Of a stretch of DNA of 64,000 nucleotides, positions 50,311 through 63,521 are shown piece by piece. Origin of the DNA: Stercorarius parasiticus (Eukaryota; Chordata; Aves; Charadriiformes; Stercorariidae); contig VWZL01004638.1 of the NCBI GenBank assembly GCA_013396915.1, forward strand, positions 1,887,038 to 1,951,037, in the 5' to 3' direction. The notes under the pieces are model-generated. The model did no database searches. It had not been told where the DNA came from and saw only the letters and a list, made by a program, of their open reading frames with translations. The stretch's first letter is position 1; each line of letters begins with the position of its first letter. The translations under genes were made by a program, and so were the position numbers.

Positions 50311-53300
50311 TTCATGAGGAAGACTGTGGCTCGTAATCTGCCATTAATGCTTCTAACCGGAAACTCTCCGGGGTGACTCTAAAATCCAGTGCCTGCGGCA
50401 CCAGCTGGCCCAGCATCCATGTGAGTTACTGTCTGCCCTTTTTCCATTTTTATTAGGGAGTCACTCTTGGGCCAAGAGGTCCTAAAGTGCCCCCAAGCTG
50501 CCCTGGTGCATCGCCTCCAGAACGTGAAAGGCGCATGGCTCTCATCTGGCATCTGATGGCACAGACCCTTCCAGCAGTTCATGGCTGCAGGTGCAACCTC
50601 CAAGCTGTGATTTGACACTGGGACTGACCAGCCACTTAGGTCTGTTTGCAAATGTGTCATTGTTCATCTGGTTCTGGTTTTGTGGACTCCAGGTAAGTTT
50701 CTGATATAAACAAGAAAAAAGCCTGTTTTCTGAACACAGGAGAGCCCACCCAACAGTTGCTGTTCTGCCTTTGTAATGTTACTTGTTTTATACTGACAGC
50801 CATGCAGAAAAAGGAACTTTTAAAGCATGGCTTCCCTTTGAGCACCCAAGAACGAGTTATTAAAATAACACTTTGTGAACTATATATTCTGTCTCACACA
50901 TATATTGTCTCAAGATGATCAGCCTTTTTGTATTGTGACATGAGAGGAAAAAGTTGCTTTGATTCTGGAAAAAATGCAAATTACCTAAAAAAAAAAAGAA
51001 AAAAAAAGAACAAGCTAGCACTCTCTTTGTTCTGTAGACAGGAGTTCAAAGAGACAAATGAATCTGTTTTCTACTCATGAACCTTGATGTGGCCGATAGA
51101 TTGTTTTGCCATCACTCCCTCCGCCACGGAGCCTGACAGGGATCTGTTTGTTCCCAAGATGTCTGAGACTGCAGTCCCATCCCTACTTTTTAGTAGCCAA
51201 AGAGTGTGGTATAATTGAAGGTGACAGCACATTTCTGCTGGTTTTGTTTATGCATAATGAACGAGGGCAAAGAACTAATGACTTATTAAAATTAAAAAAG
51301 AAATTTTCATCCAGGCCAATCTCCCATTTAAGTGCCAAGACTTTATTGAAGAAGGTGGGGATGAATAGCTGCGGTGAAAAGCAGAACACAAGATAAAACT
51401 GAAGCTCTCATTTTAGAGGCAGCTTTTTTTTTTTTCATTTAATGTAAATTTAGGATTGTATTTTCTGTTCCTATTGACCCAAATACAATGTGAGATGAGC
51501 CATGGTTTATCACACCAAGTCTTTTAAGGAGCTCCCATGTTGGAACCTTTTCAAGGTAAGTCACTATGTCAGCACCCAGAAAGCAGGCTTCACTGGATGC
51601 TTCTTACATAAATGACGAGTTATTACGAGTAACATTTCATTTACACATTTTAATAAACATGTACATAAAAGCAATATAGGGCAGCATCCATCATGGTCCT
51701 TTTAGTATCTGAAGTGCACAGTAACAAAGGAAGGCAGTAAAAAATGCACATGGGGGCCTAGCTTAAAGAAAGCAAGCTGTATCAGCGGAATACCTGTCAA
51801 CTGTATATGGATTTTCACGTGATTAGTAACTGGGGATGTCCAGACTACTGTTTCCTATAGCTCGTTCTTAGATTTATTTACCGGTTCTTGTGCAAAGAGA
51901 GACGGAACGTGTGAATAGGTAGTATGGGAAGCAGGATTACTGTGTTTCCATTGATATATGGTCATATGTACTGCAGTGAAAGTTTCTTGAGACTCCCAGG
52001 TAAGACCACAGAACCTGAGCCGCAACATAAGTATGCTTGTTTCAAGATGCAGTTACCATATATGACTTCTGTGTTGAAAACTTTTAGATGTTGCAAAATA
52101 ATAAGTATTTTTCAAGATGAGCCTATTTGGTGACATAATAAAATGTAGTTTATGGAAATGTCCAATTTTAGATGGTAACTGAAACCAAGGAAATATTCCA
52201 TTCTTGGTTTGGGGAGAAAACAAATGAAAACAAATTCCTTTTGACTTCACATATATTACTTATGATACCCTACTGTGACAATTCATCACTAAAAGATGGT
52301 GCCTTGGTTACTCTTAAGTACAGTGACATACTACAGGCTGAGTATTTAAAGGTGTATCTTAACAAATAGCTATTAAACAAAACCAAAGATATGATAGCTT
52401 TTATGAGTTAAAATGAAGAAAACACCTTGCATACTCTTCATTTAATTTCTTATTTTGATTGTGTTAGTAAAAGTATTACTTGTTTCATTTTCAGTACTCT
52501 TCCAATGGAAAACACTAAGTATTCACCTTAAGTAAAAATTTCTGTGCTGTATTACTGTTTTTCTTAACATAACCTTTAATTTATGAAGTGTAGCAATGAT
52601 GCAATGATGATACATTCTTTTGTTTATTCCAGGCTTCAGAATTTGCCAGTACCTGTGAGGCATTTGTTATCTCATGGTAACATATCTCTCATCTGTCTTA
52701 TTGGTTAATTGCACCATTGCCCAGCACTATCAGCTGTATAACCCTGATTAATCCATTGTTTGTGAAATTTCCCGTATTTCTAATGGGAATATGAGCCTGA
52801 GAGGGCTTCATGCCGTAAAAATTGAGAGATTTTTAGGCGTTGTGTTTATTTTTTTGCAGTTTTTATCAGAAGATTGATACTTGGAAACCAATCATATAAA
52901 CACATGATGGTAAACAACTATTTAGATTCATAATCATTATATTAAATACAACATCGCATATACAACATATGTAATAAAATTACACTTAAATGTATCTGTG
53001 AATCAGTGCATGAAGAAGCACTTAAAATAAGAATTTATGTACTATTTTCTGTTCATGGACCTCTTTATAAAAAGGATGATTTCCTTGCAGGTATTCTTAG
53101 ATATATATGTGATTTTAATATGAGGAGCACAATGGATTAATTCAGTGCGTGTTAAGAAGAATGAGGTAATATTTAGCTATAAACATGTATTGTACTTCAT
53201 AAGCTACTGTCGTAACTTTATAACAAAGTTGGGGGAAAAAAAAAAATCTTTTCTAAAGGAAAACAGTCAATCTTTGATTTCACTGAATCTGCTCCATTTC

Positions 53301-53497
53301 AGAGTGTTCTGACTCGCTGTGGAGAAGTCTGCACTACCTGTAGGAGTAAAGCATCACAAAATCTCATTCACCACCTAGACTTGCGCTGTGATAAATTTAT
53401 AAATGGCTTATTATTCTGCCTGCTAACTTTTACCACTAATCAGATGCAGAGTAATGAGTCAAATTCTGGATAAATTCTAGAACTGGGTTACTTATCT

Positions 53498-53546
53498 TTG
53501 GTTTGTGGTGTTGGTTTTTTGGGTTTTTTTTTCAGGTTTTTTTTTG
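53498..53546. repeat. T/G-rich low-complexity tract
   Basis: A run of gttt, ggtg and long T blocks; simple-sequence DNA of the same kind as the other T/G tracts in the window. Confidence 0.75.
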
Positions 53547-56500
53547 CTGGTGAGCATCTTAAGCATTCAAATTAGTTGAAAAACCGCTCTTTCTTGCAAG
53601 CTTTATTTTTCAGGATTAGCACATTTGGTATCCTTTTCTTTTCTTTGCTTATAAAATACATGCCATTACAGTGAATCTTTCAGTACATTTCTCTTAAATA
53701 TTTTTGCCTTTCCCTATGGCATGGGATTCACAGTACCAGCCCACTTTTCCTTTTAAAAATGTAAAATCAAAACCTAAGAACTTGCAAAAAGTCATGTCAT
53801 TGTAAAAGCACGTAATAATGCAACCTTCTGTTAATTTTTTAAGTTGCCTTCAGCCACTGCTATTTTCATAAGCACTAGTAGGACAATTGTCTTGTATGAG
53901 CTGATAGAGGAGAATTGCTTTCTCAGTCTTCTAAGCAGAAATGATAATTCACAATTGCAAAAAGAAAGGGGGGACAGAGCAGTACAATAGTGAATGACGG
54001 TAAATAGCCCTATCATGAAAAACTGAAAAATGGGAAAGGAAGTTAAATTGACAACCATGTTATGGCAAAAGAGAATACACTTTATATGTACAGATAAGAA
54101 TTTATTAGAAGTCTAATTAAAATCTTAACAGCTCCATCAAAAAACGCAAACAGTTACTTTCAGTCCAGTTGCAATGGTACTAATGCCTGCAGCCAAATTA
54201 TCTAATTAATGTAGAAGAACCTCTTTGGTAATACAATTTCAATTCTTATGCGAAAACTTGCTAATACCTACCCTTTTTCCTCTGGTACGATGATCACCCT
54301 TGCGCTCACCTCTTGGCCCCAAAGGTTCAGCAGGACGGGGGCAAGGGGTTTCAGTAAGACTTCAGTGTCCTGAGTCCTTTAGTGCTAGGAAAAGATGCTG
54401 TGGCAGTGCAGCAGTGGGGTGGCTGCCACTGTGCCCCAGCAACACCAAGATGAGCCCACACAAGTCATGCGGGCACGTGCCCTCAGGTCAATAAAAAGTC
54501 TGGGCATCTCATTAGGAAGTGTAAAAAAATCTCATCTGCTGGGATACAAGAAGCCTGCAAAATCTCCAGGCTTTGGCTTAATATCTAAATGTTTTAGTAT
54601 TGACAGATAGGGTGGAGGTCAAATGGCAGGGGCCTTTGGTGTGCCGTTTGTAGAAGAGTTTCAATTTAGAGAAAAAGGGGATTGTAATGATTTTTTGCTG
54701 ATCTCTAGCTGATATCCTTTCCCTCTTTTGAAAGCTCCCGTTTCATTCATGTATTTGGCACAAAAATCAATCTAGTACGAGCTGCAGCAAGGCTTCATAA
54801 TCAGCTATTACAAAACAGGAAGATTGAGCCTGGTATCAGAGAAAAAGAATTTCACTGTTGTCTGCAATTTAACTGGACACTCCAAGATGCTTCTCAAATA
54901 TTACTTGTCCACCTGTGGTGCCCCTTTACTCCCACCCTCACTATATTACACTCTAGCAGCCAATGTGAAATCACCCAATGGAAAGTTATGAAATTATATT
55001 ATTTAACTGTCTTGTTTCTTTTTACTTTATGCATATTTGAAAGCACTGTATCATAGAAAAAACACAATAACAACAAAGAAAATATTAGAGATCAATGAAA
55101 TTCTGTACTTTAGATTGATAGTAAAAAACCCCACATATATTAAAGAAAGCTCTCTCCTTTCCTCTTCCTATAATGAATTTTGTTATAGGCACAAGCGCCT
55201 GGTCTATATCTTAGTGAAGTCAACATCTGTCTGTTTGAATAAATCTCATGTGAAACTGAAACTTTTGTTTTTTCCTTCCGGATTTTGGTTAAAGCAATGT
55301 ATAATTTAACAAAGGCCCAGGTGTTACCTACATTTGTTTTTTTCCTCCCTCACACTAATGATAATTTCTGCACACTTTAAATTTCATTAGCAGCAGTAGG
55401 ATTGATCTGTAACCTGGTAAAAAATTTTAGATATTGCAAGGTGAACTCAAAATCTGTTTTGTGTGAAGTGGTGGCTGTGTGAGTGCCACTGTTTATAGCA
55501 CTGACAATTTGACTGCTGTAGCTGGAATTTCATAAGTAAAGATCTTCCAAGCAGCAATGAGCACCGGCAATAATCCTGGACAGAAATCGTTTCTATATAT
55601 TGCTTGTTTATGTAAAGATATAAAGATGAGAACTGATGACCATATTATAACAATGTGTGGTTATGAAGCTCTGACTTAATGGAGTTTTGTATAACTGAAA
55701 TCAGTATTTAAGAGGAGTAATGTCTAGATATTCTCACGTATAACTTTGTAACCAGAAAAACACGTTGGTTCATCTAATTCACCAATTTATGATCACATCT
55801 AGAAAAATTTGCCGTAGATTTTTGTTAGAGCATAGACTCACAGATAATGGGTAATATTGCTTACTGGAAATCCTGATGATGTTGAAAGGCTGAAATCTTT
55901 TAGGTGCATATGTTATTTTATTTTAAAAGTACAATTTGAGAACAATGACATGCATCTAATTTGAATATGTTACTCAGACCATATGAGAAACAAACCTGTG
56001 GACTAAACTGTGACAGTTGCAAGGAGTAAGATGATGGCCTTCATGGGGCAATACTTACCATATACTTACTACTGAGGAGTCAGCAAGGCTGGTATTTGAA
56101 AAAAAAACCCTATGATGATCTAAACCCATTACTTAGTGCAATAGTTGTGTAATATTTAACAAAACTTCTAACAAAGCTAACAAAATGAAGGATATCTTCT
56201 AAAGATATTTTGAAGGTTTTTCCTGACACTCAAGGCTGCAGAAAATCCAAGATGATGTAATAGCTGGACCACATAATCAGTGAAATTAAAGTGAGATTGA
56301 TGTTAACCTGATCTTGAAATATTTTGTCAGAAGCACATCTAGAGGAGAAAGCTGAGGAACAAATTCTTTATTTTATCCCTCATTTTTGTTTGCTTGAAGA
56401 GAAAATTTTTGAAACATTAAGAAACTGAAAGACGTGTAAAATGTTTGTTGTACACAAATATTTCCACAAACACTGTGTTAGCTTTTTTTTTTTTTTTTTA

Positions 56501-57530
56501 AATGGAGTCATCAGATTCCTCAAGTATTTCATTCAAAACAGCCTTTGAGCTGGGGAGACCAGTGTCACTCGCAGAACACTGCTCATTTCCATGTCAGTAA
56601 GAGTCAGCATATGTGTATGAGTGACCAAATGTCTACACCATAGCAAATTTCTGCAACATCGGATAATAGTCAAAGGCTTTCAGGAGTCACGTAGGAAAAA
56701 ATAATAACAGTAAATGAATCTTTGTAATGAATCTCGTTCTTCTGCTTTGAGATCTGTCTCTCTCAATCTCAAAAAAAAAGTTAAATGGCTTTTTCAGTGG
56801 CCGTTTTGGCATTATTATGCCTTCTCTTCACCCCTTAGGAGAGCTTTTACCTTTAAATTTGGTGTATCCTGCTGTGGCTATGCTATTACTTAGCTATGAC
56901 AAGAGTTTTAAAATTACAGACATGTGGGGCTAGGGTTGCTGCATTTTGCTTTAGCCTTTCAAAGTGGCTTGTTGATGTTAATATACAGTACCCCTGCTGT
57001 GCTCTTTTTTCTTATTCTGACTTTTTTTTTTGTTACATTTTGCGTGTGGAGCCCGAGTGATTAATATTTCATCAGTTCTTCAGTGCAGCATGACACAAGG
57101 ATGTGTTGCATTTGGCTTTTTTTGAGCTCTGTTGCCACTGAATTGTGACTAATAGCTGGAGCTGGACCTCTAATGGCTTCATGGGATCACCATCAAATAG
57201 AAACAAACAACTGTTTGCCACATCATTAATCTACAAGAAGTTAATCAAATACCTTGCATTTTAAATATGTTACCCTCTCTACAGTATGTCAGAAATTAGT
57301 GAGTACTATTCTGATCATGTATACCACTGACTTGTCTTGATTCAATGTTTAATGTAAAATTCAACAAACAGCAGCATAGTTTCATTAGTAAAATGATTTG
57401 TTGCAAAAATGGAAGTGTTACAAAATTTTATGAAAAAAACCTTTCACCTATATATTTTGTCTAGAGATGACATAACAAAATGCATTTTAAAACTTAAAAT
57501 TTTTACAATTTTAAAACTCCTAAATATAAA

Positions 57531-57563
57531 GGTATATATATGTGTGTGCACACACACCTATAT
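57531..57563. repeat. TA/TG microsatellite with a perfect 16-bp palindrome
   Basis: tgtgtgtgcacacaca (57,541-57,556) is a perfect palindrome made by a TG run meeting a CA run, flanked by TATATA on the left and ctatat on the right. Alternating purine-pyrimidine DNA of this kind can form a cruciform or Z-DNA. Confidence 0.85.
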
Positions 57564-59365
57564 GCATAAGGACATAACATTGGTAACACAATCATTTCAT
57601 CTATAATATATATTTTTTTCATAAATTAAATTGGATGAAATTTTTCATATTTAGCTTGCAATCATCTTGTACTTGTAATAAGAAACGTCAGGAAAAAATA
57701 TATTTTAGAAGCGTCAGTGTATGACCAGAGAAACTAAATTTTTTTTTTTTTCTAAAATTAATGCATGCTTTATGGGTGCACGTATTTGTGTGCGATTCTT
57801 AAATTCAGTTTTTCACATGCATATCAGATTGTGTGCTTGGGTTAGCCTTGCAAGCTAGTGACAGTGGTGATGGTGGGTGGCAATCCAGAGACCAGCATGC
57901 CAAGATTACATCAGAAAAAACAGGAGTTAAAAGAGGGGAGAAAAATCAGCTTAGCTAAATCTGCAAGAAAGTCAAGCTGGAGGGCTCTTTGATTATATTT
58001 CTACTAGATAACCTATTTGAGCTATAGTATAAATGGATAATCCACATAAGTGCTCTTATCAGAAGCCTTTGGCTCTTTGTAGTGATCTCAGTAGGCTACA
58101 ATTCTTCTACCAAACCCTCAGTGATCACAGTAACAATAAGAAAACCAGTTAATGTTGGCTTATTTAGTTATAGGTACAAACATTTAATTTTTCTGTGGTC
58201 AGTTTGCCACTATTGCTGTTACTTTTGTGAATAATTTTGTGTATCTTTCTGCTTGCTATCTTCAAAATCTAAGTGAGGGTTTAGCAGCAGACTTGTACCC
58301 AGGCTTAGCTGTGGAAGACAGACTTAAAGAAACAAACCAAACTGTTCTCATATATTGAGCACAAATATATGAAAGTAATATAGTGTACGTTTCCAAAGAA
58401 TATTGGAAAATAAAGAGTAAAATATATGATGAGTCTCATCTCAGACATCTCAGAAACTTAATACTAATACAATGAACTACCTTAAAGATTCATTATGTTT
58501 TATTTATTTTCTATGATGTATCAAAACAGAATGAAAATAATCTTTCAACTGTTATTCCACTGAAGCCATTTATAGTATTACAATGTTTTCCTCCAAAATT
58601 ATCAAAGGAAAAGGTATTGCAGCAAATGAATGAGAAAATCATACTGTATCATCAGCTTATTGGGTTTGAATGCAAGCAGATCTACATCCCTGATGACTTG
58701 GGTGTTCCCCAGTATTTACTGCAGGGTCGCCTATTGGTAAAATCGCTTCTACTTCCTACTGCCTCTCACCTTTGACCATGGAGTGTGCCACAGGAGGAGA
58801 AACTCCACATTCATGGTTGGCAGTTCATATTTGTGTCATTATTTTCTTTACAGGCTCTACAACATTTGGCTGGGTGTTTTTTAGTCTATCGAGGAAAATC
58901 AAGAAATTGCTTGACAGCTTTATCTGACAAATACAGAAATTCCTAAATCTTCCATTTGATGGTGAAAGTTTTGAAAATGTAACCTTAAAAGAAGGAACCA
59001 GAAAAGCAGGAGAGGTAACATGAGAGCTGCTATGATGCTTTGGGAAGGGGTACAGCTCCTTATTTTTGAGTGTTTAGAAGCTGTATTTCTATGCATCATA
59101 ACTTGGTGTCTTTCTTTCCATATTATCAGTGGTATATCAGCTGCCAAAAAGCACATGCTGAAGAACTGTAACTTAAACCAGTCTTCTGTAGGCCAGGGGA
59201 GTGCTCCAGATGTCAGGCTGTTGGGTGTTCAGCAATGTAGATGTGTCGGTCTGTCCCATGGGAGTCATCCCATCCCACAGCCACAATGACTCAGCCTTAG
59301 TCTCTTACGCATTGCTGTGTTAGGAAGCTACAGCGTCATGCTAAGAAAAAATGTGTTGTTATTTT

Positions 59366-59404
59366 AAAAAAAAAAAGAAAAAGAAGAAAGAAAAAAAAAA
59401 AGAG
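59366..59404. repeat. Pure purine A/G tract
   Basis: 39 consecutive purines, mostly A with scattered G. A similar shorter tract follows about 260 bp later (about 59,635-59,661). Low-complexity DNA. Confidence 0.85.
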
Positions 59405-61387
59405 CTCCAAAGAGGACATTTCCAAAGTGTTTGTCCTGGAAATAATCAAATTCTGTTGGCTAGGAGGTGCCTCCATGAGGTACAAGATTAAAGTTTAAGT
59501 TCTCTCTCTGAATCATATACACAGCAGTAATTATTTTGGAAAGCAGATAGTCTCTTATCTTCCTTTTCAATAGTCTTGGCTTGCTTCAGTGGAACAGAGG
59601 AATGTATGAATCCTTAAAAATTTTTCTGGGATGTGGGGGGAAAAAAAAGAAAAAAAGAAAACTATGCATGAATGGCAAAGCAATCTCCTTCCTGGAATTG
59701 TTTTTCCTCTTGGAGAGGTAAAATTTCATGAAGCTGAGGAAACGGCTAGCTTATGTCCCCTCTGTTGGAGGGGCTTGCCGTGAATAAGCACATAATGCAT
59801 TTCCCTGTGGAACTCTTTACCTGATAAGTCTGCCCACCAGCACGGATTTAAGCATGCCAGAGGCCTGCCTCTAGCTCTTGGCAATATTGTTTTGTGTAAA
59901 GGAATGCAGTGCTGATGAAACAGGCATTGGGGCTGATATCCAAAGACACAACAAAGGCAGTTGCAAGCTTCCCTTTACTGATTCAACTGCATGCCTTACC
60001 CTTTTGCTGGCACAGCCACAGCTGTAAATTCTTATGCAGTCTCCATTTCCATTCAATATTTGGCCTGCTGAGAGCATCAATTAAAGTCAGTCGCAGTGGG
60101 GTTTTTAGTTTGGGGAGCTATATGCAAGAAATGTCTTGAAACAAGTAATGCTTTTTATTAGAGCAAGAAAAATTGAATCTCGTGTAATGCATTCTGCCAT
60201 CACTTCGCTGTGCTACAACTGCAAGATGAAGTTTCAGATCTGTCTTGCTCCTGACCTGCTCTTAATCTGAACATTCAGTATAAATGTGTGTAAAACTCCA
60301 TATCTTATTACTAGTCTCCTGGGTTTCCCCTAAACAAATACAGTAGATTAAAATGCAAGTTCATTAGGTTAAAGTGCTTAATTATCTTAAAACTCTTAGT
60401 GCTAGAGTCAGATGTCAGGATTTGATTAGCACTGCAGGGAGGCTCTGTAAGGAGCAAAATGGAAATAGCCATTGTCCTAGTATAGTTAAAATGCTATAAA
60501 TATGTAAATAAGGACACAAATATGAGTCTAGGTACATATGCAATATTTCTTAACTCTCAAATGAAATAATTAGCATAAGTTATTTTGATGTATCCCTTTC
60601 TCTGATCCTTAATTATACCAATGTTACATTATTTAATATTCCATGACAAGTTGTCATAATTACATTCCTTTCAGTCTTATTTATTACCTTCTTTACTTAT
60701 TAAAGTGCCTTTTATTAGTGTGAAGTGTAGAGGAAAAATTAATATCATTTATTATTGACCTTTAATGCACCAAGTTATAGAGTTCCGGGACTCTCCCACA
60801 AGGTGTGACATAACGACAAATTTTAACTTACAAAGATTACTCTACAGTGATTAATAAGCCACCACCCAGGGAAGAAATGGAAATACTGTGCCTTATCATA
60901 AGACAGCACAACTGTGTTAAAGCATCAAGAGATCACCCTCCCTGTTTCATTGGCTTGCTTTATTACTCAAGCAGAGTTGGTGTATAGGAAAGAGAGCAGA
61001 AGCTGATTTCCAGGTGAGAAAGATCTATGATCAGTGTACTGTAAAGATTTCTCTAACAGGTGCTTATGGGAGGAAATGGAACTTGATGTGCTCTCACTTC
61101 AGTGCACTGTTTGCAATTCAGTCCTTCCAGTGAGAGGAAAGGGTCATGCAAACTACCAAAATCCACATTCAGTTTCATTATTGTCCTCACGTTCTTCCAA
61201 AAAGAACAAGAATCCAACTACTTAATAGCAACAAACAGGAAATGAAATTGAAAATGATCATTAGATTAATCTTGAGCTTGCATGTCCATGAAGTTCCTTT
61301 ATCTGGCTATTCTTAGCTTCAAGGGGCAGCCAAGTCAGCCAGTAGCTATATTTCTTCTGTGTTAGGGCTCTTTTTTTCCAGATTGCT

Positions 61388-61423
61388 GGGGGTTTGTTGT
61401 TGTTTGTTTGTTTGTTTTGTTTT
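61388..61423. repeat. (GTTT)n-like tract
   Basis: gttgttgtttgtttgtttg followed by ttttgtttt. Simple repeat of GTTT-type units bounded by G and C runs. Confidence 0.8.
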
Positions 61424-62740
61424 CCCCCACATAAGGATTTTATTCTTAAGGCGTGGTTATTTTCTCTTAAGAGCTTGAAATATTATTTTTTCTAACACAA
61501 GATGAAACCTGACACCTCGTACTGCATTGAAAGATTCCTAACAGATGCAGTTCCAGGTGTGTAAGTGGTTGTGGTTTACAAAGGTGGAGGCAATGGGAAC
61601 TAAGCATGCCTTTGGTAGATGTGGCAGTGCCTATGGCAAACTTTAGTTTGTACCAGGCAGTGCTGCACAAGAATTTGATGTGGTTTTGTAGATGAAGCAT
61701 CTCATCTCTTCCCTTTGGATGTCTAGTTTGTTACACAATATTCATGATGGATCTGCTCCACTGAGGCTGAGGTATTTAATCTGCAGCTTGCTGCAGGGTT
61801 TTGAGACCTGTTAACAGGGTGAGGTTCAGGGAGCAGCTTTCCAGCCTATTTCAGTCCCAAGTGCGACAGCTTTGCTGTAGGAATATTTCACTTGCATCCC
61901 TCTCTCTCTCTTTTAAATGACACTGTAATCAGATTTTTTACATGGCATCAAAATGGTTCTGTAAATAGCTAGGACAAAATCCTGCCCTAGGGAAGGAAGC
62001 AGCAACCCTGTTGGGGGGAATAATGACTTGCATGTTGAATGTGAATGTTTGGGCAGGTGGTCTGCAGGGCAGAATTCAGGAGGCAGAACTGAACCTGATC
62101 ATGCTACCTTATACAAGTAACCAGCATCCACACGTGAGTTCCTCTGGAAAGAGAGAAGAGTCATCTGTTGAACAATGGTTTTAATAGTGGGTATTTAATT
62201 CTTTGAATAATAATCATTCTATATAGAAATATATTGAAAGCAAACAAGTATTCCTGGTAGGAAGACCTTTACTTTTTTTTTTCCCCCCCTACAATATTAA
62301 CATGTCTATGTCTAGAAAAAACCAAAAGGTTTTCTCTCAAAATCTTTGTTTGGAAGAAAATCTAACTGAAGGCAGAGATTGCAAGTAAAATTCTATTATC
62401 AACATCTTGTAGTCAGTGCCTCCTAAAAGCATATTTGAAATAATTTAAAAGGTTACTCTGAAGATGTGAAATCCAAGATGTGAGATCCAAGGTTGCCCTT
62501 TTTTTCATTTATCTTCAGCATTTTTGTTTGCTTCTAACTTTGTTCAGGCTTCAGTTTCTGCTTTGAGACCCTGTATCTGCAACTTCTATCTTGCACTGAC
62601 AGCTGCCTGAATTTTCTATCACTGACCCTAAAGTATGTTCATACAGACATACCGCTGTAAATGTATTAACCTGTGGGTTTCTGTGGATGTTTATAATTTT
62701 GGTCTCCTCCTTCTATGAAAGGAAAGCTAAAACTGGAAAA

Positions 62741-63000
62741 GTACAAGCAGTGAGATGGTTAACTGGCTCCAGGACAGATGTTCATGTTGCCCTAATTTTG
62801 ACAAAAGTACATTGGCTTCCTGCGAAGCAAAGGATTGATTTTTAAACATAGTATTTGCAGACCAAGCACTATGTGGCTCAAGTCCAGCTCTCTTGAAAGA
62901 CTTATTAACAGCCCCTCACATTCTCTTTGTTCTTTTGAAAATCATCAACTGCTTCAGACACCTACTGTAGCTTCCTGCGGTTCGTATGCTAGCATTCTTT
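62741..63000 (+). mobile_element. Ancient L2-clade LINE relic (3' part of the RT ORF)
   Basis: The plus strand from 62,741 reads VQAVRWLTGSRTD and then VHWLPAKQRIDF, ending in a stop at about 62,843. This matches the strongly conserved block late in the L2-clade LINE protein, where LTGT/S-R is followed by LHWLPV-x-x-RIDFK. After a frameshift the next conserved stretch is recognisable (ALCGSSPALLKDLLTAP against the family pattern ALHGLAPxYLxxLLTP). After a second frameshift the SLRSS...LL..P pattern appears as SLCSFENHQLLQTP (within a 63-codon open frame, 62,835-63,026). At least two frameshifts and a stop show a long-dead copy. L2-type LINEs were active in early amniotes and survive in birds only as decayed fragments. 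The ends are approximate. Confidence 0.75.
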
Positions 63001-63521
63001 TAATGGTCACTTCTCCTATCTATTGAACATTTATGCTTTAATTTTAGACATTCTTAGAACATTTTTCACTGTTCTTCATGAGTTAATTGCAAGAAGTCAC
63101 CCTGTTCTTTCTGTACACAAGAATTTGCTTACAATTTCTTAGATTATGCTTTTCTATTATGTAGTCATTAGATTTTGTCTTCTACCTCCAGAACATACTT
63201 TCAAGAAATCTTTTCCAGATCAGCTTTTTAAAATGGTTATGAATACTACTATTAGTTTTTTTAGTTTGTTATAAATTTTATTTTATTTATTTATATTTTA
63301 TTTATTATTACCAGTTTATTTGTGAATGGGTTTATATAATTATCAGGCATTTTAGTATTAATTTTTACCATCGTGCTCTGATACATGCTGTAGCTTTATG
63401 ACTAATAATAAAGGAAAAACATCAGGAACAGGTTTTTATGGTCTACAGCAGGCCCTTGCAAGTGAGACTTGGACTAGCTTTCCAGTACAGAGAGTGGCTG
63501 GCACTTTCTGTGGTCACAGTG
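63001..63521. other. AT-rich spacer between the L2-like relic and the LTR
   Basis: Very AT-rich DNA, including a ttttatttatt-type run at about 63,273-63,310. No gene and no recognisable element. Some of it may be decayed 3' LINE sequence. Confidence 0.5.

Larger units (their letters stand above)
47325..62740. other. Long non-coding stretch
   Basis: No gene is supported over about 15 kb. It includes a C10 run at 48,935-48,944, a (CAG)6 repeat at 50,293-50,310 inside a moderately GC-rich patch (about 50,250-50,660), a GC-richer patch at about 54,290-54,500, a TA/TG palindrome at 57.54 kb, purine-rich A/G tracts at 51.0, 59.37 and 59.64 kb, and T/G tracts at 53.5 and 61.4 kb. Open frames do not exceed about 113 codons and show no domain. 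Confidence 0.55.

Noticed and set aside
50152..50376. 74-codon frame with a glutamine run as a polyglutamine protein
   Set aside because: The glutamines come from a (CAG)6 microsatellite; the rest of the frame has no supporting feature or splice sites.
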